DNA of 24,102 nucleotides from Syncephalis plumigaleata (Eukaryota; Zoopagomycota; Zoopagomycetes; Zoopagales; Piptocephalidaceae): positions 1-24,102 of the forward strand of contig JAIXMF010000209.1 of assembly GCA_025201365.1 (NCBI GenBank). Direction: 5' to 3'. The notes beneath the pieces are model-generated. The model did not search any database, was not told the DNA's origin, and saw nothing but the letters and a program-made list of their open reading frames with translations. This document shows, one piece after another, positions 1-7,401 of the stretch. Position numbers and translations under genes: made by a program. The stretch's first letter is position 1; every line of letters begins with the position of its first letter.

Positions 1-2127
1 CAGCAACAACAACGAAGAATCTCACTGCCTCCTATTACGGCTTTGCAATCTTCCTCATTGCCAACCCCATCTCACATGGATACAGCATCGAACTTTGCTT
101 GGACTTCTCCTGCAGCCACTACACCAACAGCCTCTAGTCCAGCAACCACGGTACTACCACCACTTGCCCATACTCCCGTAGAGGATCAGCGTAAAAGGCA
201 GTCCTCGCTGGCCAGTGACCCATTCTGTCCCGTTCCAGCCTCGGCTCAACCACCTACATCCACCATCACCACTACTACTGTCTCTGCAATGTCGCCATCA
301 CAGCAGCAGTTAAGCAATGGTGGTAGCAGCAATAGTACGCCGGTTAGTGGAGGACATGCTCGAGGTCATCTTACCGCGGCATCCACCGATCTATCCGGCC
401 AATCATTGCCAAACACCGCGCCGAGTACCCCGAATGCCTCCGTCAATGTGCTAACTGTATCGACTGCCACGTCTGGAATGACCACCGCTCATCCTCGTCC
501 TTCCTCGGCTTCGGCTTCTCGTTCTCCTATCAACTACGATTATCATCGTCTACCCTCTGCCACTGCCACACCTGCTATTGGTCGTCCTTCATCCGTAACA
601 GGTAGTAGTGTACCACCATTGCCTCATCCATCTCCATCGCATCATGGATATGCATCGCCAGCAGAGGAGGCCACCAATCATATGATCGGTAGATCTCATC
701 CTGACACGAATGGAGCATCGCCCTCGGCACACATGCACGCCATGTATTCACGTACGCCATCCGCTAATCATCGTAATTTGTCAGCGCCAGACGTGTTCTC
801 ACCCGACACGTCAGGACATCGTGCAGCGGAAGCACTCGTGGCACTTGGACACACTCGCACTCGCTCTGCCAGTGATATGGACATGCCAGTCAATGGTAAT
901 AATGGTGCTACCATGCCGTCATCGTCGTCACCATTAGCATCGTCATCGATCATGCAAGGTAATAATAGTCCACATAGTATGAATCATCATCATCATCACC
1001 AGCAGCAGCAACAGCAGCATCACCAGCTTCATCATCCTATGAATGGCTCCTCTTATCCAACTTCATCATCTACCGGTCATTCGTCGTTACCTCAAAACTA
1101 CGGCACACCATTGACCTTGTACGAAGTGGAGCAACGCTGGTCTAGTGCTGCGTCTAATGCACGCATACTAACCGAATACACCGTCCAGAATGGTGAACGT
1201 CTAATGGCCGCTCATCATCGTGGTTACGATCACGTAAGCGTTAATTCCGATGACATCTCCAGCATTAATGGTATGCTACAACGTGCCCATTCTATCGTCA
1301 ATTCATTGACCACACTACGCACGGACATGTGTCGTCGTATGGAGATGCAATCGCAATATCCGTACGGCACTAATCCTACCGCTGGTACTACTACGCCATC
1401 TCCCTATTCTACGCATCATCCACAGTCGCACACATATACGCATCCTCATACTCACTCTCATCCACCTCCTCCTCCTCCACCGCCGGCCTCTCATCCACAC
1501 AAGGACCCACGTCATTATCATCATCCATATCCATCGCACTCATTGTCCACCATGAGTTCGATGCACCCACCACATCCACATCATCCGCATAACATGGCGA
1601 TGAGTGGACACGACGCTACTCAAACGACATTCCATATGACAAGCCCATCCAACATGTCAGGCACAGCCGAGTGTTTCTCGTCCATTGCCGGTGATGGTGC
1701 TCGTGCTCGTAAACGAGTCAAGCGTCCAGCCCCACCTCCACCTGGTCGATGCCGCGCTTGTAATGCGGCCGAAACACCCGAATGGCGTCGTGGTCCCGAT
1801 GGTGCTCGTACCTTATGTAATGCTTGCGGTCTTCACTACGCTAAAATGTCCAAGAAACGTGCTGCCGCTGCCAACAATAACAACAACAACAACAGTAATA
1901 ATAACAGTAATAATAACAGCAACAGCAACAGCAACAATGGTTCTAATAATGGCAATGCATCCACCAATAGTGGTGTAAACGCATCATCCAACAATGACAA
2001 CACATCAACACGTAAAGGAGTAGCCGAGATCGATGAGGTTGCTCTACTACGTCAAACACCGCGTGCTCTACGCTATGGTGCACGAACCGCCGATATGATG
2101 TCAACAGCTCAGACTACCATGCCTTAA
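1..2127 (+). CDS. GATA-type zinc-finger transcription factor, NsdD/SUB-1-like (5'-partial)
   Basis: The frame is open from base 1 to a TAA at 2125-2127, and no start codon is required inside the window, so the gene probably begins upstream. The first in-frame ATG is at 76. Near the C-terminus is one GATA finger with Cys codons at 1750, 1759, 1816 and 1825, giving C-X2-C-X18-C-X2-C, with the block ETPEWRRGPDGARTLCNACG. A basic stretch (KRVKRP) precedes it and KKR follows. The 18-residue loop and the finger's place near the C-terminus match NsdD/SUB-1 regulators of fungal sexual development and conidiation. A likely helical block at about 1105-1345 (EVEQRWSSAASNARILTEYT, then a SINGMLQRAHSIVNSL segment) is the only other ordered region. 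The rest is Ser/Thr/Pro-rich with His/Gln runs (about 985-1040), a His/Pro run (about 1400-1610) and an Asn run after the finger (about 1873-1960). It should be a nuclear DNA-binding regulator recognising GATA sites. A white-collar-type protein is less likely because no PAS domain is seen, but the N-terminus is missing. Confidence 0.9.
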   Translation, partial: QQQQRRISLPPITALQSSSLPTPSHMDTASNFAWTSPAATTPTASSPATTVLPPLAHTPVEDQRKRQSSLASDPFCPVPASAQPPTSTITTTTVSAMSPSQQQLSNGGSSNSTPVSGGHARGHLTAASTDLSGQSLPNTAPSTPNASVNVLTVSTATSGMTTAHPRPSSASASRSPINYDYHRLPSATATPAIGRPSSVTGSSVPPLPHPSPSHHGYASPAEEATNHMIGRSHPDTNGASPSAHMHAMYSRTPSANHRNLSAPDVFSPDTSGHRAAEALVALGHTRTRSASDMDMPVNGNNGATMPSSSSPLASSSIMQGNNSPHSMNHHHHHQQQQQQHHQLHHPMNGSSYPTSSSTGHSSLPQNYGTPLTLYEVEQRWSSAASNARILTEYTVQNGERLMAAHHRGYDHVSVNSDDISSINGMLQRAHSIVNSLTTLRTDMCRRMEMQSQYPYGTNPTAGTTTPSPYSTHHPQSHTYTHPHTHSHPPPPPPPPASHPHKDPRHYHHPYPSHSLSTMSSMHPPHPHHPHNMAMSGHDATQTTFHMTSPSNMSGTAECFSSIAGDGARARKRVKRPAPPPPGRCRACNAAETPEWRRGPDGARTLCNACGLHYAKMSKKRAAAANNNNNNNSNNNSNNNSNSNSNNGSNNGNASTNSGVNASSNNDNTSTRKGVAEIDEVALLRQTPRALRYGARTADMMSTAQTTMP

Positions 2128-2705
2128 CTTATATACCTGACTGATTTGATGACACTATTAACTACTCATTAATCGTTTAGTGGACGCGTGTGTGGGCCCT
2201 TGTTGATACTTTTGCGCTTTCTCTTTTCTTTTGTTTTCGTATTTTGTTTTCGTATCTTGCTTTCTCTCTCTTTTTATTTTATTTTATATGGCAAATAGTT
2301 CTATAAGGTCTTTCTCTTTCTTTCTCTTTACTGCTGTGCAGTTATCGAGGCCATATCATCGTCACTTCTACTTCTACTGTCATTTATCATTTTCTCTCAT
2401 CATTCATCACTACGCTATCATCGTTTGTGTTTCTAATGATGGCTACATCCATCTATTTACAATCAGTTGCTTCATCTTTTATTTGAAGCTTTGCATTATG
2501 ATAATATATTATAATTTCCTTGTTTTTTATCATTAATATCTCGACTTGCATCAAATGTATACATGTACGCATTGTAATGACCATTACTACTTGACTCAGA
2601 AGCGCCGACTAATGCTTTTTTAATCATAACTGTGGGTCGTGGCCCGATGCTATTAAATAAACAAGACGTGGCACAAGAGCTCGGTACATACTTCAACGTT
2701 ACAGT
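2128..2705 (+). other. 3' flank / probable 3'UTR of the GATA gene
   Basis: This is non-coding, T-rich sequence with long TTT/TCT runs (about 2210-2330). A canonical AATAAA lies at 2656-2661, about 530 bp after the stop codon, and could be the polyadenylation signal. Short open frames here have no domain signal and follow the T-rich composition. I see no other gene. Confidence 0.5.
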
Positions 2706-2720
2706 GAAGTGGCGTTAAAT
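2706..2720. repeat. Target-site duplication of the SINE, left copy
   Basis: The 15-mer GAAGTGGCGTTAAAT recurs at 4069-4083. Here it is followed directly by a run of T, the poly(A) tail of the minus-strand element. The extra T residues make the exact boundary ambiguous by a few bases. Confidence 0.8.
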
Positions 2721-2875
2721 TTTTTTTTTTTTTCTTGTTAGAACATATTTGGCTATATGCCGTCTTTTATTATAAATGAATAAACCAGGGTTATAATAAC
2801 AAACAATTTGACAAACAGCCCAATGCCCACGGAATGGAAATGTGTCTTGCGAGTGCAGACCACGGTTGTGTAGCA

Positions 2876-2891
2876 GAAAACCAACTAGCAT
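2876..2891. repeat. Target-site duplication of the LINE, left copy
   Basis: GAAAACCAACTAGCAT occurs here and again at 3906-3921, flanking the truncated LINE. The last T could belong to the poly(T) run instead. Confidence 0.85.
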
Positions 2892-3905
2892 TTTTTTTTT
2901 TTTCTTTTAATGTTGCCGTAGCTTATTTTATTATAATAAACCAAATTGACAACATTCAAATGAATGATCATATGAGATAAAATAAAGTACAGAGATATGA
3001 TCGTTTGGGTTATTGAAGTGAGTGGTTATCGAGAGTCGTTAGGCCGTGTATTATTATGTTGCGTGTTTAATGCTGTTGGTAGTGCATTATTGAATAACAC
3101 TCTACCGTTATAAGCATTTCCACCTGACTCGAAAACAAACCATTGACACTTTATCCGTGTCCACGACTTCTCGAACCTCTTCATGTTGTTAAGTAATTTT
3201 GAATGATATAGATCGGCTTTGATTCGCTTTTGTACCTCACTTATCCATCTCGCGTACATCGATAAGCTATCAACCACCGAATTATCTAACGACGCTTCCG
3301 CATGCGCTCTATATACTTGCCATAGTGCTAATGCGTGGAAGACGTTGATGTTTGGTATGGACTTTTTCCATGCTGGCAATCCCGTCACGATGTCGACCAT
3401 GGTGATTTGCCTGGCAGGTGAGTTGTCCATCTTGGTGTAGTTCAAGAAATCCTCTACGTGCTTCCAAAACTGTTTCACTCTCGGGCACTCGAAGAAATAG
3501 TGACGCAGTGTCTCGCTTTCTTCTTTGCATACTACACATATATCTGTCATGTCTGGTATGAAGTGAGTCAGTTTTCTTGCCGTTGGGACCGCCGCGTGTT
3601 GTATTAGCCATAGTAAAGAATTCTGCTTAGGCTCGATGTGCTTCGAAAAGACCTCATGCCATGGTAGCATCTTCTTCGCCGTAGCATTTTGCAGTTCCTC
3701 GGTAGTCAGCCACTTTTCCGCTTTCGGTTCCAGCTGCTGTTTGCCGTGGAGGAACAGTCGACCTTTCTTTGGCGTGTACGCTGTCGTCACCTCGTTAGCC
3801 ACTCGTACCTTAGAGAACGGAAGGAAGAAGGGAGTTGGTGATTGACTATTTGGTTCCATCCAAGGGCGTTCTTGCGCTTCTATGTATGCTCTTGCTGTGG
3901 GCGCC
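2892..3905 (-). mobile_element. 5'-truncated non-LTR retrotransposon (LINE) nested in the SINE
   Basis: This is a 1.0-kb minus-strand insertion bounded by 15-16 bp direct repeats. It ends in a poly(A) tail (plus-strand T run from 2891 to 2903) and holds the C-terminal part of a LINE ORF2-type protein followed by a 3'UTR of about 120 bp. Its 5' end at 3905 cuts straight into an open frame, so endonuclease and reverse transcriptase domains are missing, as is usual for incomplete reverse transcription. It is dead on arrival for autonomous movement. Because it splits the SINE, it inserted later. Confidence 0.88.
3026..3905 (-). pseudogene. C-terminal fragment of LINE ORF2 protein (zf-RVT region)
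   Basis: The frame is open from the truncation point at 3905 to a TAA at 3026-3028, about 292 codons. An internal ATG at 3859 is probably not a real start. The motif CVVCKEES, then ETLRHYFFECP and a following FW, gives the C-X2-C...H-X4-C arrangement of the zinc-binding region found after the reverse transcriptase in many LINE ORF2 proteins. It is followed by a helical tail with ALALWQVYRAHAEASLDN. No polymerase motif is present. No frameshift or stop interrupts the frame, so the insertion is probably fairly young. It is unlikely to make a functional protein. Confidence 0.85.
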
Positions 3906-3921
3906 GAAAACCAACTAGCAT
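3906..3921. repeat. Target-site duplication of the LINE, right copy
   Basis: Second copy of the 16-mer at 2876-2891. It marks the 5' (truncated) end of the minus-strand LINE. Confidence 0.85.
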
Positions 3922-3990
3922 ATAGTCGGTAGGTTAATAAATGTCAACATTTCTGTTAACTAGTTAGAAATGATACCTTTTTCCCTATGA

Positions 3991-4062
3991 CGGGATTGGC
4001 AGGAATCGAACCCAGGACCTATTCGTCCGAGAAATAGAGCGTAACCACTTGGCTACAACCCC
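3991..4062 (-). other. tRNA-like head of the SINE (not a functional tRNA)
   Basis: The minus strand has a 7-bp acceptor stem (GGGGTTG with CAATCCC), an A box TAGCCAAGTGG, a B box GGTTCGATTCC and a 7-base anticodon-type loop that would read CGG. The D stem is poorly paired, and the T stem has one mismatch and two wobble pairs. With the flanking target duplication this is best read as the internal Pol III promoter of the SINE, descended from a tRNA whose identity is uncertain. Confidence 0.75.
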
Positions 4063-4068
4063 ATCCTC

Positions 4069-4083
4069 GAAGTGGCGTTAAAT
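4069..4083. repeat. Target-site duplication of the SINE, right copy
   Basis: Second copy of the 15-mer at 2706-2720. It lies 75 bp upstream of the tRNA-Ala gene. Confidence 0.8.
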
Positions 4084-4158
4084 TTTCAAAATTTGGCAAA
4101 AAATGGCTATTTTTTATCTAGCGTATATCATGTCAAAAAAACACTCAATTTCAGCGAT

Positions 4159-4231
4159 GGGGGGCTAGCTCAAATGGTAGAGCGCTCGCTTAGCATGCGA
4201 GAGGCACCGGGATCGACGCCCGGGTTCTCCA
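4159..4231 (+). tRNA. tRNA-Ala (anticodon AGC)
   Basis: A full 73-base cloverleaf without an intron. The acceptor stem is GGGGGGC with GTTCTCC (G-U pairs tolerated), followed by discriminator A at 4231. The D arm begins TAGCTCAAATGGTAGAGC. The anticodon stem CTCGC/GCGAG encloses the loop TTAGCAT, with anticodon AGC at 4192-4194. The T stem CCGGG/CCCGG encloses the loop ATCGACG, with A at position 54 in place of T. The run of six G at the start and the atypical T loop are mild oddities. It decodes GCU/GCC after A34-to-inosine editing. Confidence 0.95.
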
Positions 4232-4236
4232 CAGCC

Positions 4237-4241
4237 TTTTT
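4237..4241 (+). terminator. RNA polymerase III terminator of tRNA-Ala
   Basis: A run of five T starts six bases after the tRNA 3' end, which is the usual Pol III stop signal. Confidence 0.75.
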
Positions 4242-4307
4242 ACCAGTTGCGGCATGTAGTTTGCATCAATGTTACTTAGTTTTTTGCATGTCACGTAGGA
4301 TAGAGCG

Positions 4308-4644
4308 CATTTGTACATTGATAAAACCCAATCTCGGTCATATTACAGAGGTAATGCAGTATAATCGCATCAATAGATAGTTCTTTTCTTTTCACCGAGT
4401 ATTACCGCGTGAACGACATTGATCAAACGTAGCGGACCTTTGTACGTTGTACACGTGCTTTAGACGACGATATACAAATAGCAAAGAAAGAATCCAAATA
4501 CGCTCAGCTTGTAAGTAGCGAACATGTATTCAATTACTATTCTCGGTACTGTTATGCGACAAGGAAGGTAAACACGCTATTCTGACGCATAGTATCAAAT
4601 TGTCATTCTATTGCACATGATAGTTAACTACTGCCGCGTACATG
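4308..4644 (+). repeat. Inverted repeat A, left arm
   Basis: The reverse complement of 10258-10593 matches this stretch at roughly 97% by eye, with a few substitutions and one-base indels. About 150 bp (around 4482-4633) shows no difference. It contains no convincing gene or RNA. Its right end runs directly into arm B-left, and its left end is 77 bp after the tRNA-Ala gene. Confidence 0.88.
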
Positions 4645-5219
4645 ACTTTTCCAACCGATTAGCATTGTTAGCCTTTACTTTTATTTTTACTAATAAATAT
4701 ATTTGCGCATTCATTAGCATAGCTGTCATTGCCATTATGTCAGTATGGAATCCCCCATTAGCAGATACTTTGTTCTTTGTTTAGCATTCTCCTCATGTTA
4801 TTTACCACAATGCGAATGCCATTAAGGCCACATCAAACAATGCTTTGCATAACTGGAATTTACCTTGCACTAAGAATGTATCTGCCAAATAATAACAATA
4901 GTGGTACATCAAACAATGCTTTGCATAACTGGAATTTACCTTGCACTAAGAATGTATCTGCCAAATAATAACAATAGTGGTACATCTAACTTATTTTAAT
5001 GCATATGTGTCTAGTGTATTCTGTATTCTGGCTACTTGAATTAACATATGATGTTTAAGCATTTGCAAAGCAACATCTACAATCAGTGAAATGTCACTAC
5101 GGTTAGCTACGTTGCGCACTTCAATGATAATGATAATGCTAATGAATGCGCAAGATTATTTAGTAATAAGAACAAAAGTTAACGACTAACGGTGTTAATC
5201 GGTTAGAACAACCCTGTAA
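4639..5219. mobile_element. MITE-like palindromic element, left copy (expanded)
   Basis: The two ends (about 4639-4678 and the reverse complement of about 5178-5219) share an imperfect inverted repeat built around ACCGATTARCA and GTTAG. The same ends occur at 11996-12201. This copy is longer (about 580 bp against 206 bp) because of extra sequence that includes a 76-bp tandem duplication. No clear target-site duplication is seen, so the mobile-element reading is tentative. Confidence 0.35.
4830..4981 (+). repeat. Perfect 76-bp tandem duplication
   Basis: Unit 1 (4830-4905) and unit 2 (4906-4981) appear identical. Each starts ACATCAAACAATGC and ends ACAATAGTGGT, and the first five bases of a third unit follow. 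It lies in sequence present only in the left B arm and is probably a recent slippage or unequal-exchange event. Confidence 0.9.
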
Positions 5220-6285
5220 TACCATGCTAATGATCAACGAATGGATGTACTAATGCCGTTATTACCCTCTATTAGTGCCATGTTAGCTATTGATATATAC
5301 TATGCAAATAAAGATATAGCCATCATATAGGATTGCCTCGGCACATTTACAATATGCAATACAATGTCAGACAATACCACTACAAATAGAAAGCACTAAG
5401 CGACGTGATTGGTAGTAGTTAGCGCGGACATTATGTATGTACGCGTACTTTCACAACACACGAGTAGAAGGTGTAGTGTTCGTTACGTATACATGTCGCA
5501 ATTAGATGAACAAAAGCACTGGCTAGTGATTAACACGAGTACTGCGTACTTGCATATATTTATAAATAACGAGTAAGTAAGGCAAAGCAGCGAGTGGAGA
5601 CGTTGTATGCTGACAAGCAAGTGTGGCGTCTAATGCATAGCGCGAGTGTTATGTATGCGTACGTGTCCCACATACTACAAGCAATGATCAGCAAGTCAAC
5701 GTGAATAAAGTGGTACAACGCGGTAAACAAACGCCGTGAATAAAGGACACGGCATGAAATAATAGAAATACACGAGTGAGGACAAGGGAGTGTCGCAAGC
5801 AAGTAGACAAGGGAGCGAGAAGGAGAGAACTGAATAGAGGATAGACCAGTATGAAGGACCCAGTGGAGTATATGCCACGTTGATCGACAACGAATAAAGA
5901 ACCAATTACTACACAGCGTGAAGAGTAAAGTGTGCTTATGACAGAGTATACAGATTGGAGTGAGGCTGTCGACGAGTAGTGATACAAAATACGAGTACGC
6001 GACATACAATCAACATATTCGACAAGTAGTCATTGGCAAAGCGGTAGACTAGACGGGAATAAGACGACCGACCGAGAACAACACAAAGACAAGTAGTATA
6101 CGCTTGCAGCTAAGCGTAGCCTGTATATAACAATAAACGAAGGTGGAGTAAGAGGAAAAGCATGAGTTGTGGTAGTGTATGCATGGTCAGAGGACGAATA
6201 AAAGAATAAAAAGCAATAGACGAGAGCGTGTGTTAACGAGCATTGCTATCGTCTATCAGTGTTACGGTAATAGTTACGGGATAAC

Positions 6286-7049
6286 GAGAAAACGAATAAG
6301 GAATGAGCAAGGAAGGGTGTATGAACACGTATGCCAGTTTATTCGAAGAAGCAGCGTATGCTTGTAGGTAGATAGAGTATGGAGATGGCAGTAAACAAAT
6401 AAAAATACAAATAAAAGCATGACGTAGTGGTGGCATACAAACAGATGACGGAAAGAATGGTAAAAGTAAAAGGTGCATATTACAACGAGAACAATGAACG
6501 CTTAAACATTGATAAATAAGCAGGACAGTGATAGAAGACAAGGACTAGAACGAACAATAAACAAGGCTTATTGGTATAGTAATAATAACGACAAGTGAGC
6601 ATGTAGATAGTTTAGAGCAAGAGGAAAACAAAGAAATAAATAAACGGTATAGAGATAGTATAGCAGAATAGCTGCTATTGGGAATGTGTATGCTAAAGTG
6701 AAAGATGGAGTAAGCGGAATGCAAATGACACGAAGAAGACGCGTATTGTTGAGAAAGTGAATAGGTAAATAAAGGGAAAAGGAATAACTAGCATATAGTT
6801 AAGAGGAAGTAGACGTGTGTTGTTTACTGACAAGTGGAATGTAGTTGACAGAAAGAAGGCACTTACTGTTTAGTGGTAAGAGAAATGAGATTAGCACGAA
6901 TAAGACAGTATTTGAAAGTCAACGACAAGTAGAAAGTAGTCAAGACTAAGAATATGTGTATTGTTTAATGACAAAGGGAATGTAGTTAAAAGAAAGAAGA
7001 CAACATTGGTAAAGAAGTAAAGAGGAGGGAAAGGAAGAGGGAAACAACA
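6286..7049 (+). other. Purine-rich non-coding stretch with a degenerate repeat
   Basis: No gene is seen. The plus strand is strongly A/G-rich, with many AGAAAG and GAGGAA runs. A motif of about 47 bp recurs imperfectly: TGTTGTTTACTGACAAGTGG at about 6819 and TATTGTTTAATGACAAAGGG at about 6957, each followed by AATGTAGTT and AAAGAAG. It has no counterpart that I can see in the right-hand B region. Confidence 0.5.
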
Positions 7050-7286
7050 ATGAAATGGATACTTAGAAATGGACTAGTAAATCGTACTCGAATGGCAAGT
7101 ATATATGGCGACAAGCCAACTGATCATATAAACATCTTTTATATATGGCAATCCATACTTAAAGACATCATATACGCTAAACGCCGTACGGCAATTGTAC
7201 AATCCTCTCTTCAATCCTTCTATCAAAAATGGCAATGGTTATCCAGCTGTCTAAGAATGGATTTCGTCAATATCTCTATTGATTAA
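7050..7286 (+). CDS. Small hypothetical ORF (78 codons), doubtful
   Basis: ATG at 7050 has A at -3, and the frame runs to a TAA at 7284-7286. The product is basic and Trp/Ile-rich (YIWQSILKDIIYAKRRTAIV) with no domain that I recognise. It could be a remnant of a mobile-element protein or a chance frame. It is convergent with the prolyl oligopeptidase gene, whose 3' end is 115 bp away. Confidence 0.15.
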   Translation: MKWILRNGLVNRTRMASIYGDKPTDHINIFYIWQSILKDIIYAKRRTAIVQSSLQSFYQKWQWLSSCLRMDFVNISID

Positions 7287-7388
7287 CATTGAATTTTGTT
7301 ATCTTTATTCACATTAATCAATAAACACTTTTTGCAACAATATTAACTGGTTGAAAAACTATATATATATTATAATCAATAGCAATAC

Positions 7389-7394
7389 TTTATT
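7389..7394 (-). promoter_or_regulatory. Candidate poly(A) signal of the prolyl oligopeptidase gene
   Basis: AATAAA on the minus strand begins 8 bases after the stop codon. Another AATAAA lies further downstream, near 7309, which would give a more usual 3'UTR length. Confidence 0.35.
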
Positions 7395-7401
7395 GTTTTA
7401 A

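Larger units (their letters stand above)
2721..4068 (-). mobile_element. tRNA-derived SINE, interrupted by a LINE insertion
   Basis: Read on the minus strand, the element starts near 4068 with a tRNA-like head (A box 4045-4055, B box 4002-4012). It continues through an unrelated body and ends in a poly(A) tail (T run 2721-2733 on the plus strand). A 15-bp direct repeat flanks it (2706-2720 and 4069-4083), which is strong evidence of retrotransposition. Removing the later insertion (2892-3905) and one copy of its target duplication leaves about 318 bp, a normal SINE length. It codes for no protein and would have depended on a partner LINE for reverse transcription. I do not recognise the family. 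The weakness is that only one copy is in view. Confidence 0.8.
4639..6285 (+). repeat. Inverted repeat B, left arm
   Basis: This pairs in inverted orientation with 10920-12201. Within about 5240-6167 no difference from the other arm was seen. From 5118 to 5239 and from 6168 to 6285 similarity falls to roughly 75-85%. A weaker match resumes at about 4639-4720 after a stretch unique to this arm. The plus strand is purine-rich. Open frames on the minus strand (for example 5560-6009) are mirrored in the other arm in several overlapping frames at once, which points to composition rather than coding. Confidence 0.88.

Noticed and set aside
2231-2536. 101-codon frame after the GATA gene
   Set aside because: It is Phe/Ser-rich because of T-rich 3' flank sequence, with no family resemblance.
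3026-3859. The LINE fragment as a complete gene starting at the internal ATG 3859
   Set aside because: The frame stays open upstream to the truncation point at 3905 and the protein lacks all polymerase motifs, so the ATG is an internal Met of a truncated ORF.
3991-4062. A second functional tRNA gene on the minus strand
   Set aside because: The D stem is mispaired, the T stem has a mismatch plus wobbles, and it sits at the head of an element with a poly(A) tail and flanking duplication. A SINE head explains all of this better.
4072-4380. 102-codon plus-strand frame
   Set aside because: It reads straight through the tRNA-Ala gene and has no domain, so it is a chance frame.
5560-6009. 149-codon minus-strand frame, repeated identically at 11206-11655, with further open frames overlapping in both copies
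   Set aside because: It lies inside the identical core of the inverted repeat. Several frames are open together because that strand is pyrimidine-rich and stop codons need purines. The first product has no recognisable domain, and there is no independent sign of coding.
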